A stretch of DNA of 64,000 nucleotides from Rusavskia elegans (taxonomy: Eukaryota > Ascomycota > Lecanoromycetes > Teloschistales > Teloschistaceae): assembly GCA_011316305.1 (NCBI GenBank), contig SAUG01000044.1, forward strand, positions 496,001 to 560,000, read 5' to 3'. The notes under the pieces were generated by a model. That model was not told where the DNA came from. It saw only the letters and a list, made by a program, of their open reading frames with translations, and did no database searches. Positions 1 through 8,818 of this stretch are shown piece by piece (within the stretch, counting starts at the first letter, position 1; every line of letters starts with the position of its first letter). The translations under genes and the position numbers were made by a program.

Positions 1-5
1 TGAGC

Positions 6-144
6 ACACTAGGTCCAGGGAAACATCCAGCAGGCCACAAGCTCCGCTCACGTCAAGTCAAACCCTTGAATCACCGAAGGGTTGGCCGGGCCCTGGGAAC
101 ACTAGGTCCATGGCAAACATCGACAGGCAACAAGCACGTCACCG
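6..144. repeat. Imperfect direct repeat, about 45 bp, two copies
   Basis: Positions 6-51 and 99-144 share the core ACACTAGGTCCA, then AAACATC, CAGGC and ACAAGC in the same order, with a few substitutions. The copies start 93 bp apart. They lie at the window edge upstream of, and overlapping, the proposed start of the first gene, so they may be promoter-proximal or 5' leader sequence. No function is assigned. Confidence 0.5.
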
Positions 145-1719
145 TAACGAGCAGCCTTTGTCCGCCATCGGCAAGCCTCGGCCGCAGCGACAGGGAAGCC
201 ATGAACATCGCGGACGTGCTCGTCCACCGTGCTCGAGCTCGGCAGCAAGTGGCATCCAGTCGCTCGGAGATTCATCAATCACACAATTGTTGCGGACGTG
301 CCCTCCGCCTTTACCCCCGCGGCCCTGTCGTGCTGGCCATCATTCGGCAGGTTCAGCTGCTAAGTCTCCGTCAGCCTCTACCTCTACCTCTTTCTCCGAT
401 GTGACCCTGATATCATCGAACACTTCACGGCAAGCCACATCAACATGTGAGCATGATGTCTCACCAATTGAAGATAATAATGTAGCGGTGGTTGATTTGT
501 TTGATCTGGAAAGATTCTTGCAACGGGATGTCGAACAATCCACATACCGAGCCAGCTCTCTTTCGCATCCTCTTCGCTGGGTAGAAAAGAGTCTAATACG
601 CGACGGACATATAGGATCCAAATTACGCGATGATTTAATACCTTGTAGGTATCTCCTTGAAAAGTGCCATGGATGTCACCAATATTAGCAGGGGACGTCT
701 GGAAGCCACTGGCACTCCCTCAGAAACATGACCCAGGTCTTTGCCGTGAAATGTGGGACCTCTTGGCTGATGGGTCTTCACATGTGAAGTACAATATATC
801 TTTTGCCAGGTGTTATTTCGACATGTTATCGACTCAGGCGGCATATGTTCCCATTGCTGTCAAATCCTCGTTCCACCCTTGTTACCAGGAAGCATCACAC
901 AACTACAAGCGGATCAGAAGCATACAGTTCAAAGGAGAACCTATCGATCCTGAGGATCTAGGAAGGGAGCTGGCAGCGAATCTTATGAGCTGCACCGACG
1001 GTCGACGGCCCCGCTACTTCCTTGTGTACCTCATCTCCCTGATTGAAGGTTCAGAAGCAGATGCCATTCATGCCTTCTTCCAGAGGCTTGCAGAATGCGG
1101 TTATCAATCTTCGTTGAAAGTTCTTGACAGGCGAATGCTATCATACGCTGTAGCCAGCCTCACCCGTTCACTCTTCTCGGCTCTTTTCAAGACTGGTCGA
1201 AGGTCTCGTTCTGATCACGAAGAACAGATTTCGTGGGTACATGGATGCCTTCGAAATCTCCTCAAGTGCAGACTTCTATCAGAACAAGACCAGCACTTGA
1301 TATTCTGTCAAGCCATTCATCAACTTGGACCTTCTCACCGTATCCTATGTCTTTGGCTCTTTCTGGCGCTCGAAGTCCTACCAATAGAAGGGTCAGAACG
1401 CTATTTGGAGCACATTGCCGCCGATCCATCACATGTTGTTACTACGGCTGGTGCCTTTCTTGCTGTGGCAACAGCATATGAGTATACGCCAGAGTTCTTT
1501 GAAGTTATTGATCGGCTTGTAAAGAACCATTGTGGTCCACGTTTATGGCGAGAATTTTGGCACGGAAGGACTTGGGAGAAGCTTTATGAGCAAGGGGAAA
1601 GGTCAGCAGCAGCAAATGAAGGTCGTAGAGATGCTATGGCGCTCGCATTTCAAGTCCACAGACGATCAGACGAATTTGTCCAGAATTTTTGCAATGATTT
1701 GTTAGCGATGCGCAGATGA
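110..1719 (+). CDS. Hypothetical helical protein, two exons
   Basis: Two open frames (110-644 and 689-1719) join in phase if a 44-bp intron at 645-688 (GTAGGT donor, ATTAG acceptor) is removed, giving about 521 residues. The N-terminal roughly 100 residues are rich in Arg, Ser, Gln and Pro and could be an organelle-targeting or disordered leader; the true start may be further downstream. The rest is predominantly helix-forming with aromatic and Leu-rich segments, vaguely like a helical-repeat (PPR/TPR-like) protein, but I see no diagnostic motif. The frame ends at TGA 1717-1719. The same frame stays open after that stop for about 60 residues and ends near a GTAAGT donor at 1908, so the gene may once have been longer. 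Downstream is a gypsy remnant. I do not recognise the family. Confidence 0.5.
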
Positions 1720-2218
1720 CGGACCGGCCGGTCTCAACTTATTGGTCTTGTTTCTCAATTGGCGCCCTCGTCACCACATGTCATGAGCGTGGGAAACAGC
1801 CGCCTTGGAATGAGGGCCACTGCACACAAAAGAGTACTGGGATCGAGAATGCAAGGCTCATGCGTGTCGGTGGATCAGTGGCCCCCTCTAAGGTGCATAT
1901 TTCTCATGTAAGTAGGTGGACTTCTTTCAAGCCTTGTTATTGCTACGAGAATTGCGTTAGCATAATTGCCTGCTCATCACCATTCTCAGGGACATGTGGC
2001 ATGCCTGGAGCTAGGCACCTTTCATCCACTTGGAACGTGATGTGCCCGGAAGTGAGTTTGCCATGTTTGTCCAAGCGTCTGGTTTGCGTGTTATGCGAGA
2101 GTTGCTGCCAACTGGATGCCGAGAATCCACGCGGCTTGCTTTCTGGAAGATCTGCTCCGTGCACGGTCAAAAAGAAGGCCAGGTCAAGAGTCAACGTTCG
2201 CAAGGCCAGTCCATGTAA
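1720..2218 (+). pseudogene. Possible 3' exons continuing the upstream gene
   Basis: Immediately after the TGA at 1717-1719 the same frame reads on to a consensus donor GTAAGTAGG at 1908. Another short frame, ending at the TAA at 2216-2218, contains protein-like sequence with the core FAMFVQASGLRVMRELLPTG. No single splice choice joins all pieces without a stop: acceptors at 1989 and 2014 give a stop or the wrong frame, and an acceptor at 2052 works in phase. This may be the real 3' end of the gene with an uncertain splice pattern, or a decayed extension beyond a premature stop. A long minus-strand frame over 1943-2377 is most likely a shadow. Confidence 0.3.
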
Positions 2219-2349
2219 GCAGATGGAGATGAGAACACCGCTTTCGAGTGTAGCTACCGTCTGCAAGCAAAGTGAGGCCATAATCAGATGCCACATGACC
2301 ATGATCACAAACCACCTGCATATCCTCGATTCGTCTATATCGAGCGCCT

Positions 2350-3790
2350 CATTGCCTGGCCCTTCTCCGACTGACAACAGTCAGATCTTCACCTTCTTTC
2401 TCCTCGGTCAACGGATGCTCTGCTGTGTCGGCAACTGAAGGTCCTGTGGCGATGCGAGATGTCCTGTCCGGGACACGAAAAACTTCAGATGACCGCCATG
2501 GAACGTACCGTTGAACCTCCGCCCGCTAATTTGTCTGACAGGATACGAAACTCCTCGCTCCATTCATTCATTGATCTTGAAAGGCCAGGCCTTTGCTTCC
2601 GGAAGGCGACGTGCCCAAATGTTCAATAATGCGCGAGTCGACATGTTGTGTGGTCCGCAGTAAGGCCAAATCCCACTCCTTGCTGTCTTGCGTCAGCACG
2701 CCTTGTAAGATACGGTTTGACACTTCCATCATGCCCGTGCTCTTATGTGAACCAGATGGAGTGTAGTCAATGATAACACCGACACCCTTGAGGTAGTGGC
2801 GCAGCTCCTCGTTGTTGAAGTGGCTGCCCCGGTCACAGTAGATCGCGACAGGTTTCGTGAACCGGGTGAGGGCTTCTTCCAAATCTAACAACATCAACGA
2901 TATCGGCTGCCGGTGAGGCAAAGGTGATGGAGAGACGGGATAAGCAACAAGTAACATGTAGTTAACCGCAAACCTCCCAACATCGGTTGATTGGGAGGCC
3001 GCGAAACCTCGCCAACGTTGCGGCCTTTCCGTCATTCTCGATGACTTCTTCATACTCATCCTGCCCGAGGCCAGCCAGAAAGCCATCAAATCCGTTTCGC
3101 CAATCCTTCCAGGCCCTTGCTCCGCCAGGGCGTTTGCCAACGAGTGCACCCGACGGCCCTCACCGCAGTCGTTCTGCTTGAATATGATCCTTGACAGGCC
3201 ATCTGCGCATTTGTGCCGTAGACTCTGTACTCAACGACAATGTTAAGTCTCCGGGGCTTGTCGACCCAATGATCGTATATCCCTTCGTGTATCTCGAACA
3301 TGAAGGAGTGGGTCGGTGGACTTGACAATCGCGCACAGCTCTTTCTTATAGGGCGGGTAGGCCGCCTGGGTCACAGAGGAGGTGAAGGGGTAGAGGGTGG
3401 GAACCTCAAGCGACCATTGGCCACTTGGAGGAACCTTTGAATCTGGGTGATGGTAGACCAGCACCGAAAGCGGAAGTGTCACAATGGCAGATGATGACCA
3501 GTGACAAGCCTACGTCGTGCATAGTCGTCCGTGGCGCATTGGATGTATGATGTGAAACGACAGTTGCTTTGATTTTATCCACCGCCAAACCACCAGTCTC
3601 ACAATGTCTTGTTACTTCGACAGTAACAAAAAATGCACGAACAGCGGTATGGTCCAGCGGGGTAGGCCAGGTCACCAATCTTCTCGATGCGGTCATCCAG
3701 GATGACCCTGAGGGCCTTGGTGCGCTCGCCAAACAGTGCAGCTTGCGGAACGACAGACCTACATCAGTTGATCTCAGGTCATCCGTTGTC
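2350..3790 (-). pseudogene. Gypsy-type retrotransposon pol remnant (RNase H to integrase)
   Basis: Reading the minus strand from high to low coordinates gives, in retrotransposon order: an RT/RNase H connection-like stretch (3406-3732, with SKWP and WPTPLD segments); an RNase H hallmark YPPYKKELCAIVK (about 3340); and an integrase core (2568-3149) with CDRGSHF and, about 35 residues on, the MMEVSN glutamate, as in the second D and the E of the DDE triad. A C-terminal tail in shifted frames runs to about 2350. Parts lie in different frames with stops between them, so the copy is dead. Base composition is near that of the flanking genes, unlike the RIP-mutated elements further right. No LTRs were found. 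Confidence 0.75.
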
Positions 3791-4629
3791 TTTGGATAGG
3801 TCCATGGCTGTTAAAATCCTCAATGCATGAAGGCCAGATGTTTCTTCGAATAAACATCTCCAGCGGCTTTTTGGTGGTTGGTGCCTCCCGGAATTAACGG
3901 GCTTTAACCCAGTGCAAACAAAGGGGCATCTAAATCCTGCACTTAGCAGCACAACCAACATCTGGCCAAAATCAGATATTAGAGGTTTAGGTTTTAATGC
4001 ACCTAAGCGAACTCAAAAGGACCAGCACCAGTGCACCTGAGACCCAACTTGATCTGGTGGAGTTGTTAGGCAGTATATCTGTTGCTGGTTGGTGGTCAGC
4101 CCTACCCCTACCAAGCTCAGCGACAGCTTTGTAGCTTACTAAGCAGAGCCGCAAAATCTCCAACTCAACGCCAAATTCAGATGTTGAGGGCCCAAGTGGA
4201 AACGCATCCCCATCACACTCAATAGTGTTTGTTGCATCCCGACATTGGAACATTCTGGTGAAGTTATCAAGCAGGAGACGGTGGCGGCGTTGCACCACGG
4301 TACAGGGACATTGTCCAGGTCGGTTGTGGTTCCGGACCTTAACGTCCAGTGTTTGCTTCAGTTCGTACCAGAGGCAGGAACACATGGAGCTTGATAAGGT
4401 TGAGCACGAGCAGTGGCGCATAAGAGTGTCTCAGCTTTCCAGGTGTGATTGCATCTTGGAAGTTTATCGTCCGCTTTGTGCACATCTATGGTTGCGTTAG
4501 CATAGCCAATCATCAGGGAGAGTGCTGACCTTGATGTTGCCGTGATCGTGAAGTATAGTGCTGAATGAATTGAGCGGCGGGGCACTAAGTCTCCGTAGAG
4601 CGAAGGGATGGGGTAGTATTTCCACCGGG
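3791..4629. other. Intergenic stretch, no supported gene
   Basis: Several short frames occur on both strands (for example 3987-4421 minus and 4225-4500 plus), but none has a recognisable motif, and they overlap one another. Part of it may be further 5' sequence of the gypsy remnant, and part is the 3' flank of the kinase gene. Nothing else is evident. Confidence 0.4.
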
Positions 4630-6234
4630 TCACCTGAGACGGAGTGGTTTTATGGTGGTCTGAATAAAGTGGTGCCGTTTCTGGACGCGATTTTGCGCGT
4701 TCAACGGTTCCATAGCCTTGAATACCCCACGGACCTTCCTCACACGTCGGGGCTCTTGACCTGGACCGGAATCGTGGAGAGCGGGAACTTTTCCGCGTGG
4801 AGTACTGAGTCCCGCTCCGTCATAGTTCTTGACAAGCATCTGAGCAGCCGAAGCACGCTTTTCCGGGTCAACGATTGCCATCTCTTTGATTCGTGCCATC
4901 TGTGGATCATCGGCGGCTGCTAGTGCGGCCGTAATTAACCCTCCACGGGTGTCGATCTGTCTATCGCGGTAGCCCTTTGCATTGAGTGTGTAGGCTACAG
5001 TGACAAACAGCGACCATGTGTCCACCTTCGATGTCTGTCGGCCCCCTTGTAGTATTTCAGGAGCCATAAAAAGAGGCGATCCAGCAAACGTAATGGCTTG
5101 GGTTGCCAGATTACATAGGCCGAAGTCTGTGAGCTGGAAATGGTATTTGCCGTTCGGTAACAGGGTATAGAGGATGTTGTCAGGCTTGATGTCTCGGTGG
5201 AGGATGTTCCCGTGCGCGAGGCAGTCGAGAGCCTGGAGCATTTGGGGGAAAAGAGCATTGGCGATTTGGGTCTGGTCCTCTTGGAACACATTAGCCTGGA
5301 TGAGGGTTTCCAAGCTACCTTCTTTAAGTCCCATGAAGAGCTCGACTTGTGGCCCGTCCCATCCTTGTGCTCCAAAGTACTCAATGATGTGTGGCTTGTT
5401 GCTTGTCAGCGAAGGGAGAAAGAGAGGATAGGAAGGGTCAAGTACATGAGAGATTCTGGCAAGGGTTTCAACCTCACGCTTCATTCGGTTCCACGAGTCA
5501 ACTTTCCAGCCACATTGGGGTCTCTGTATGATTTTGACAGCCATAGTAGTAGCTGAGTCCACATCGACAGCCTTGTAGACTGTGCCAAATTGTCCGGACC
5601 CAAGCTGGCGTCCCTTTATGTATCTCACAACTAGGGACCGTTCCCCTGGGGTGTTGATCCTGGTGACTCGTCGAGATGGTGCGACGGTCAGTGCTATGTC
5701 CACTGTACGAGCTAAGCGTGGGTTTTCCCGGCCTTGGTAATCCGGTTCCCAGATGCTGATATTATCCGCGGCGCCAGTGATTTCTTGTATGTGCCACAAC
5801 AACCTGAACTGAATGAGATCGCTGTGAAGGCCGCCGATGCCCAGTATAGTATTGACCTCCCGTGTCACAATGACCCGCCGCGGCGTCCGTCCCAGCTCGA
5901 ACGGCATGGCATACTCACCATAAACCTGAGTGGAGTTATAGCGAGAATGATCGTGTAGCATGATAGCACCGTCTGGGGAGTTGTTCTCAATCTCAAATGA
6001 GCAATGCCGACGTCCAAATGTATTGCCTTGGACCAAGATGTCACCATCACGTCCGATTGTCGCAAGGACTCCGCGTGTCTTCGATTGGACATGGCCGATA
6101 TAGATGCCAGACTCCCCGTTGGGTAAAGGAGAGAGAAGGTGACTATTGTGCGGGTCATTAACAACACGTCGAGCTCGGTCATTGAGAGGAACCAGAGTAA
6201 ACAGCTCGCACGGGTGGGAAGAAGGACATGGCAT
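4630..6234 (-). CDS. FHA-domain serine/threonine protein kinase
   Basis: Intronless frame. I choose the Met at 6232-6234 (534 residues) because the 32 residues before it in the open frame do not look like protein. An FHA (phosphothreonine-binding) domain occupies about residues 45-150, with the GRDGD loop (61-65) and GRRHCSFEI (74-82) carrying the conserved Arg/His positions. The kinase domain spans about 207-470: glycine loop GSGQFGTVY (212-220), ATP-anchoring Lys in AVKII (234), helix-C Glu in REVE (about 254), catalytic HRDIKPDN (346-353), DFG (370-372) and APE (391-393). All catalytic residues are present, so activity is expected. One oddity is the VDTWSLFV segment, where kinases usually have Gly after WSL/WSx. 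The basic C-terminal tail is about 60 residues. FHA-then-kinase order recalls Chk2/Rad53/Cds1 checkpoint kinases, but the rest is divergent and the setting beside mobile DNA suggests an accessory paralogue. It is divergent from the gene at 6457. Confidence 0.88.
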   Translation of the reverse strand: MPCPSSHPCELFTLVPLNDRARRVVNDPHNSHLLSPLPNGESGIYIGHVQSKTRGVLATIGRDGDILVQGNTFGRRHCSFEIENNSPDGAIMLHDHSRYNSTQVYGEYAMPFELGRTPRRVIVTREVNTILGIGGLHSDLIQFRLLWHIQEITGAADNISIWEPDYQGRENPRLARTVDIALTVAPSRRVTRINTPGERSLVVRYIKGRQLGSGQFGTVYKAVDVDSATTMAVKIIQRPQCGWKVDSWNRMKREVETLARISHVLDPSYPLFLPSLTSNKPHIIEYFGAQGWDGPQVELFMGLKEGSLETLIQANVFQEDQTQIANALFPQMLQALDCLAHGNILHRDIKPDNILYTLLPNGKYHFQLTDFGLCNLATQAITFAGSPLFMAPEILQGGRQTSKVDTWSLFVTVAYTLNAKGYRDRQIDTRGGLITAALAAADDPQMARIKEMAIVDPEKRASAAQMLVKNYDGAGLSTPRGKVPALHDSGPGQEPRRVRKVRGVFKAMEPLNAQNRVQKRHHFIQTTIKPLRLR

Positions 6235-6573
6235 TGTAGATGGAATGAGAGCAGTGCAAGAAATGGACCGACCGAAATTACTACCAGGCTGCCACAGCAC
6301 TTTATTATAAGGAGAGGATCGCACACACACGAGAGCAAGGTGTGGTGGGTGTTTCAGGGCGGATTCAAGATGTGGCCCGACCTGCCTGTGGTTGGTCGAG
6401 GCTGGGCGCGGTAAGCGCCAAGGTAAGCGCCAAGCAGCAACAAACTAAGGGGTTTTATGCCCCCGCCGCCGTTCTCAGACTCACTCTTGGTCGCCCCATT
6501 AAGCCATCTTGAACCTGCTCCCTTGATCATGTTATTCTCTCGAGGGGACTCCCCAGCATCAGCTCTCGCAAAC
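6235..6573. promoter_or_regulatory. Shared divergent upstream region of kinase and Trp-module genes
   Basis: Only 222 bp separate the two outermost plausible starts (339 bp if the Trp-module protein starts at 6574). The region holds a TATA-like TTTATTATAAGG at about 6300 and an exact 12-bp tandem duplication GGTAAGCGCCAA at 6410-6421 and 6422-6433. Divergent fungal pairs with such short spacing are often co-expressed; that is inference here. Confidence 0.45.
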
Positions 6574-7731
6574 ATGGCCGAAGATGATCCACGATTTCTG
6601 CAAGCATTAAGCTGCGGCGACGACCCACCACCACCATACCGCTCAGACGAAAGTACTGAATTCCCCAGCCCTGAACCTTCCGATCATGGGCAGCACGAAG
6701 CTCACGAGACTGTAAAAAGGTTCAATTCGACAGTCTACTATCAATTCCAACACCAGAAATGTGATGAGGAGGAACAGCTTCGCAGACACCCCGTCAGAGG
6801 ACCCTTCGATTTCGATGAGGTTGCCACAGCCACCGTCATCAGGCGCTGGACTGAACAGGGCATCTGGAACAACAAATGGGACCCAAAGAATCTGGGGTCG
6901 GCACGCTGGAAGCATGAGGAGCCATCAGAGCTTGATCCAGGCTCGGACCCCAACTCTCCCAGCCCCCCTCCAATCTTTGGGAAGAGGCACAAACGAGTGA
7001 AGGACAAGCGGAGAACAAGCAGGTCAAGGGAGCAATTAACCCGGGAGAAGATCGAGCGGGAAGCTTCACGACCATGTCATCAGTTCCAATACCAGGTCCT
7101 CAAAGAACGAGAGCATATCGGTGCCACCGCCTCTGATCACACAAAAGCCTACGAAAACGTCAAACAGCGCTGGATTTACCGAGGTATCTGGGATACTAGT
7201 TGGCTGCGCTTGCCGGGAACGTCATGGAAGCATGAAAAGCCTTGGAGGTATGAGACGGTGAATACGCCCCAACATGCGAGAGTCGAGTCCCCAGTACCTC
7301 TTGACGGCGATTCACTGGCACCCGCGCTTCATGTCGAATTACATCAAGCACTTCGTTACTCGTCAGCGCCGAACGGACCGCCAAGTAATCGCAAGCTCCT
7401 CCGGAATGGCAAGCGGCCTAGAGAGGAAGCACCGGCCTTGACCCGTGTATCTGATGCATCCAAAGCTATCAAGAAGCAAAGTAGCCGAACCTACAGACGG
7501 ACGGGCGTCGTCCAGCAACCATTACGGCGAAGCGAACGTATCCAAAAGAGGAAACGGAATGCTCAAGCGATCAGCGTTGATCCACCTGCACCGGCGAAGG
7601 CTGCTACAAGGGTTGTACCACCAAAATTGAAGCGCCGGGTGGATAGTCCATTGTCACGTGTGGGGGCAAAAACTCGTGGGATAGCAAAGGGAGCAACCGA
7701 ACCGTGTAGACAGAGACGGAGTGTTTACTAA
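6457..7731 (+). CDS. Protein with duplicated Trp-rich module and basic C-terminal tail
   Basis: Single open frame, 424 residues from the first Met; Met-25 (6529) or Met-40 (6574, followed by AEDDPRF) are also plausible starts, and Met-40 looks the most natural. Two related modules of about 60 residues are visible: residues 92-156 (YYQFQHQ, then RRWTEQGIWNNKW, then ARWKHEEP) and 208-262 (CHQFQYQ, then QRWIYRGIWDTSW, then TSWKHEKP). The shared pattern is RW-x3-GIW-x3-W ending in WKHE-x-P. A Lys/Arg-rich linker (about 175-200) separates them. From about 310 the tail is basic and disordered, with LRRSERIQKRKR at 356-367, a likely nuclear localisation or nucleic-acid-contacting motif. I do not recognise the family. 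The divergent neighbour is an FHA kinase, and a similar two-module-plus-basic-tail layout occurs in the protein at 60950-63106. Confidence 0.75.
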   Translation: MPPPPFSDSLLVAPLSHLEPAPLIMLFSRGDSPASALANMAEDDPRFLQALSCGDDPPPPYRSDESTEFPSPEPSDHGQHEAHETVKRFNSTVYYQFQHQKCDEEEQLRRHPVRGPFDFDEVATATVIRRWTEQGIWNNKWDPKNLGSARWKHEEPSELDPGSDPNSPSPPPIFGKRHKRVKDKRRTSRSREQLTREKIEREASRPCHQFQYQVLKEREHIGATASDHTKAYENVKQRWIYRGIWDTSWLRLPGTSWKHEKPWRYETVNTPQHARVESPVPLDGDSLAPALHVELHQALRYSSAPNGPPSNRKLLRNGKRPREEAPALTRVSDASKAIKKQSSRTYRRTGVVQQPLRRSERIQKRKRNAQAISVDPPAPAKAATRVVPPKLKRRVDSPLSRVGAKTRGIAKGATEPCRQRRSVY

Positions 7732-7947
7732 AGGACCTTGTCCAGCATGTATTTAGCCTCGAATAATGCCAATCTGATCATTGACAGCCCAATGACCTCT
7801 ATTCACTTCTACAGCCGGTCATTCCTGTCGCAAGCTTGGTTGCTAGATCGCTCGCATAGCCACCGTTTCGCTATCTCGGTGTTTCGCTGGCTTCACTGGC
7901 GAATGGTATGAGCATGACTCTGAAGCAATTCAAGGGAAAGCTGGAGG
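7732..7947. other. Short intergenic region, no feature seen
   Basis: This is about 215 bp between convergent frames (plus-strand Trp-module gene and minus-strand small gene). It would hold the 3' ends of both transcripts. No element was recognised. Confidence 0.4.
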
Positions 7948-8301
7948 TCACACTGTGTGGGCTCCGAGACATTTTCTGGGACTGGTTGCTTCGCTACATA
8001 GAGAGGGATAAGTCATTGCTTTCAAAGGACAACTGGAGATCCTACCTAACCTGCTTCGCTGTGCTTTTGTCTGGTTCCTCAGGAAATTGCGAAGTAGTTC
8101 TGAATGCTGTGCCAACTGATCGGCGATGGCACTGTTTTCCGTTTCTCGCAGATGATCCAAGTACTTGCTCATTTGAGCCTTCTGCCTGTCGTCTCCCATA
8201 TCTTTCCAAATAGGAGGGTCATTACCAAGAAAGACCCGCGCTTCTGCTCCTGCCTTTCTTACTTCTGCCATTGACAATCCAATTTTCGTCAAACCAGACA
8301 T
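7948..8301 (-). CDS. Small hypothetical protein
   Basis: I choose the Met at 8299-8301 (117 residues) inside a longer open frame, because protein-like sequence begins there (MSGLTKIGLSMAEVRKAG). The middle about 75 residues look genuine: charged, amphipathic and helical, with KDMGDDRQKAQMSKYLDHL followed by a Leu/Gln/Asn-rich helix. The last about 30 residues are less convincing and may be read-through past an unrecognised splice site (GTAGGATC near 8050). It may also have 5' exons in the frame at 8585-8818. Family not recognised. Confidence 0.4.
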   Translation of the reverse strand: MSGLTKIGLSMAEVRKAGAEARVFLGNDPPIWKDMGDDRQKAQMSKYLDHLRETENSAIADQLAQHSELLRNFLRNQTKAQRSRLGRISSCPLKAMTYPSLCSEATSPRKCLGAHTV

Positions 8302-8584
8302 AGTAGGTTCCGCAGTATAGTAGGCTTGATAGGATCCGTTTGTGTTGGTCTGCGAGTGAACTGTCGAAAGAAACCGGGTACAGCGGTCTTTTCCATTGCG
8401 GCTCTGTTTGCTACTCGTAGGGCTGCGCCCAGGGCTCAGCACGGGCCACCAACCACCAAGATGCATGCAGTACATACATCATCCTTTCTCCATATACGCG
8501 GAACTTGAGCCGTGACAACACCAGGAAGCATAATGAGGACCCGTCCATTGGTATTCTTGCAGCTGACTAATTATAGCTAACCGA

Positions 8585-8818
8585 TCAGATTCTTCCGAAG
8601 GCCTTAAGAATCCTGGCAATGCTCAAATCCTGCCCCAACACCATGTTAATCTGCTGTCCAACCATGCGTTGACCGCCCAATCTCAACTTACCGCAGGCCA
8701 GCGATCTTCTCGCGCTGGATGAACTGGGGACTAAGGGAACGGGAAGCCCGTTCAAGGATATACCCTCAAGTGCTAAGGCCGCGGTATCTTCATACTGTAT
8801 CTCACACCACTTCCTCAT
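8585..8818 (-). CDS. Possible small gene or upstream exon
   Basis: A 77-residue frame with a natural-looking end (GQQINMVLGQDLSIARILKA). A GTAAGT donor lies inside it (about 8691 on the minus strand), with possible acceptors just before the QINMV segment, and the alternative frame before that donor also reads as protein. This could therefore be two exons of a larger minus-strand gene that continues into 7948-8301. The structure is not resolved. Confidence 0.25.
   Translation of the reverse strand: MRKWCEIQYEDTAALALEGISLNGLPVPLVPSSSSARRSLACGKLRLGGQRMVGQQINMVLGQDLSIARILKAFGRI

Noticed and set aside
1943..2377. 144-residue minus-strand frame as a gene
   Set aside because: No motif; it overlaps plus-strand protein-like exons with donor GTAAGT; probably a shadow.
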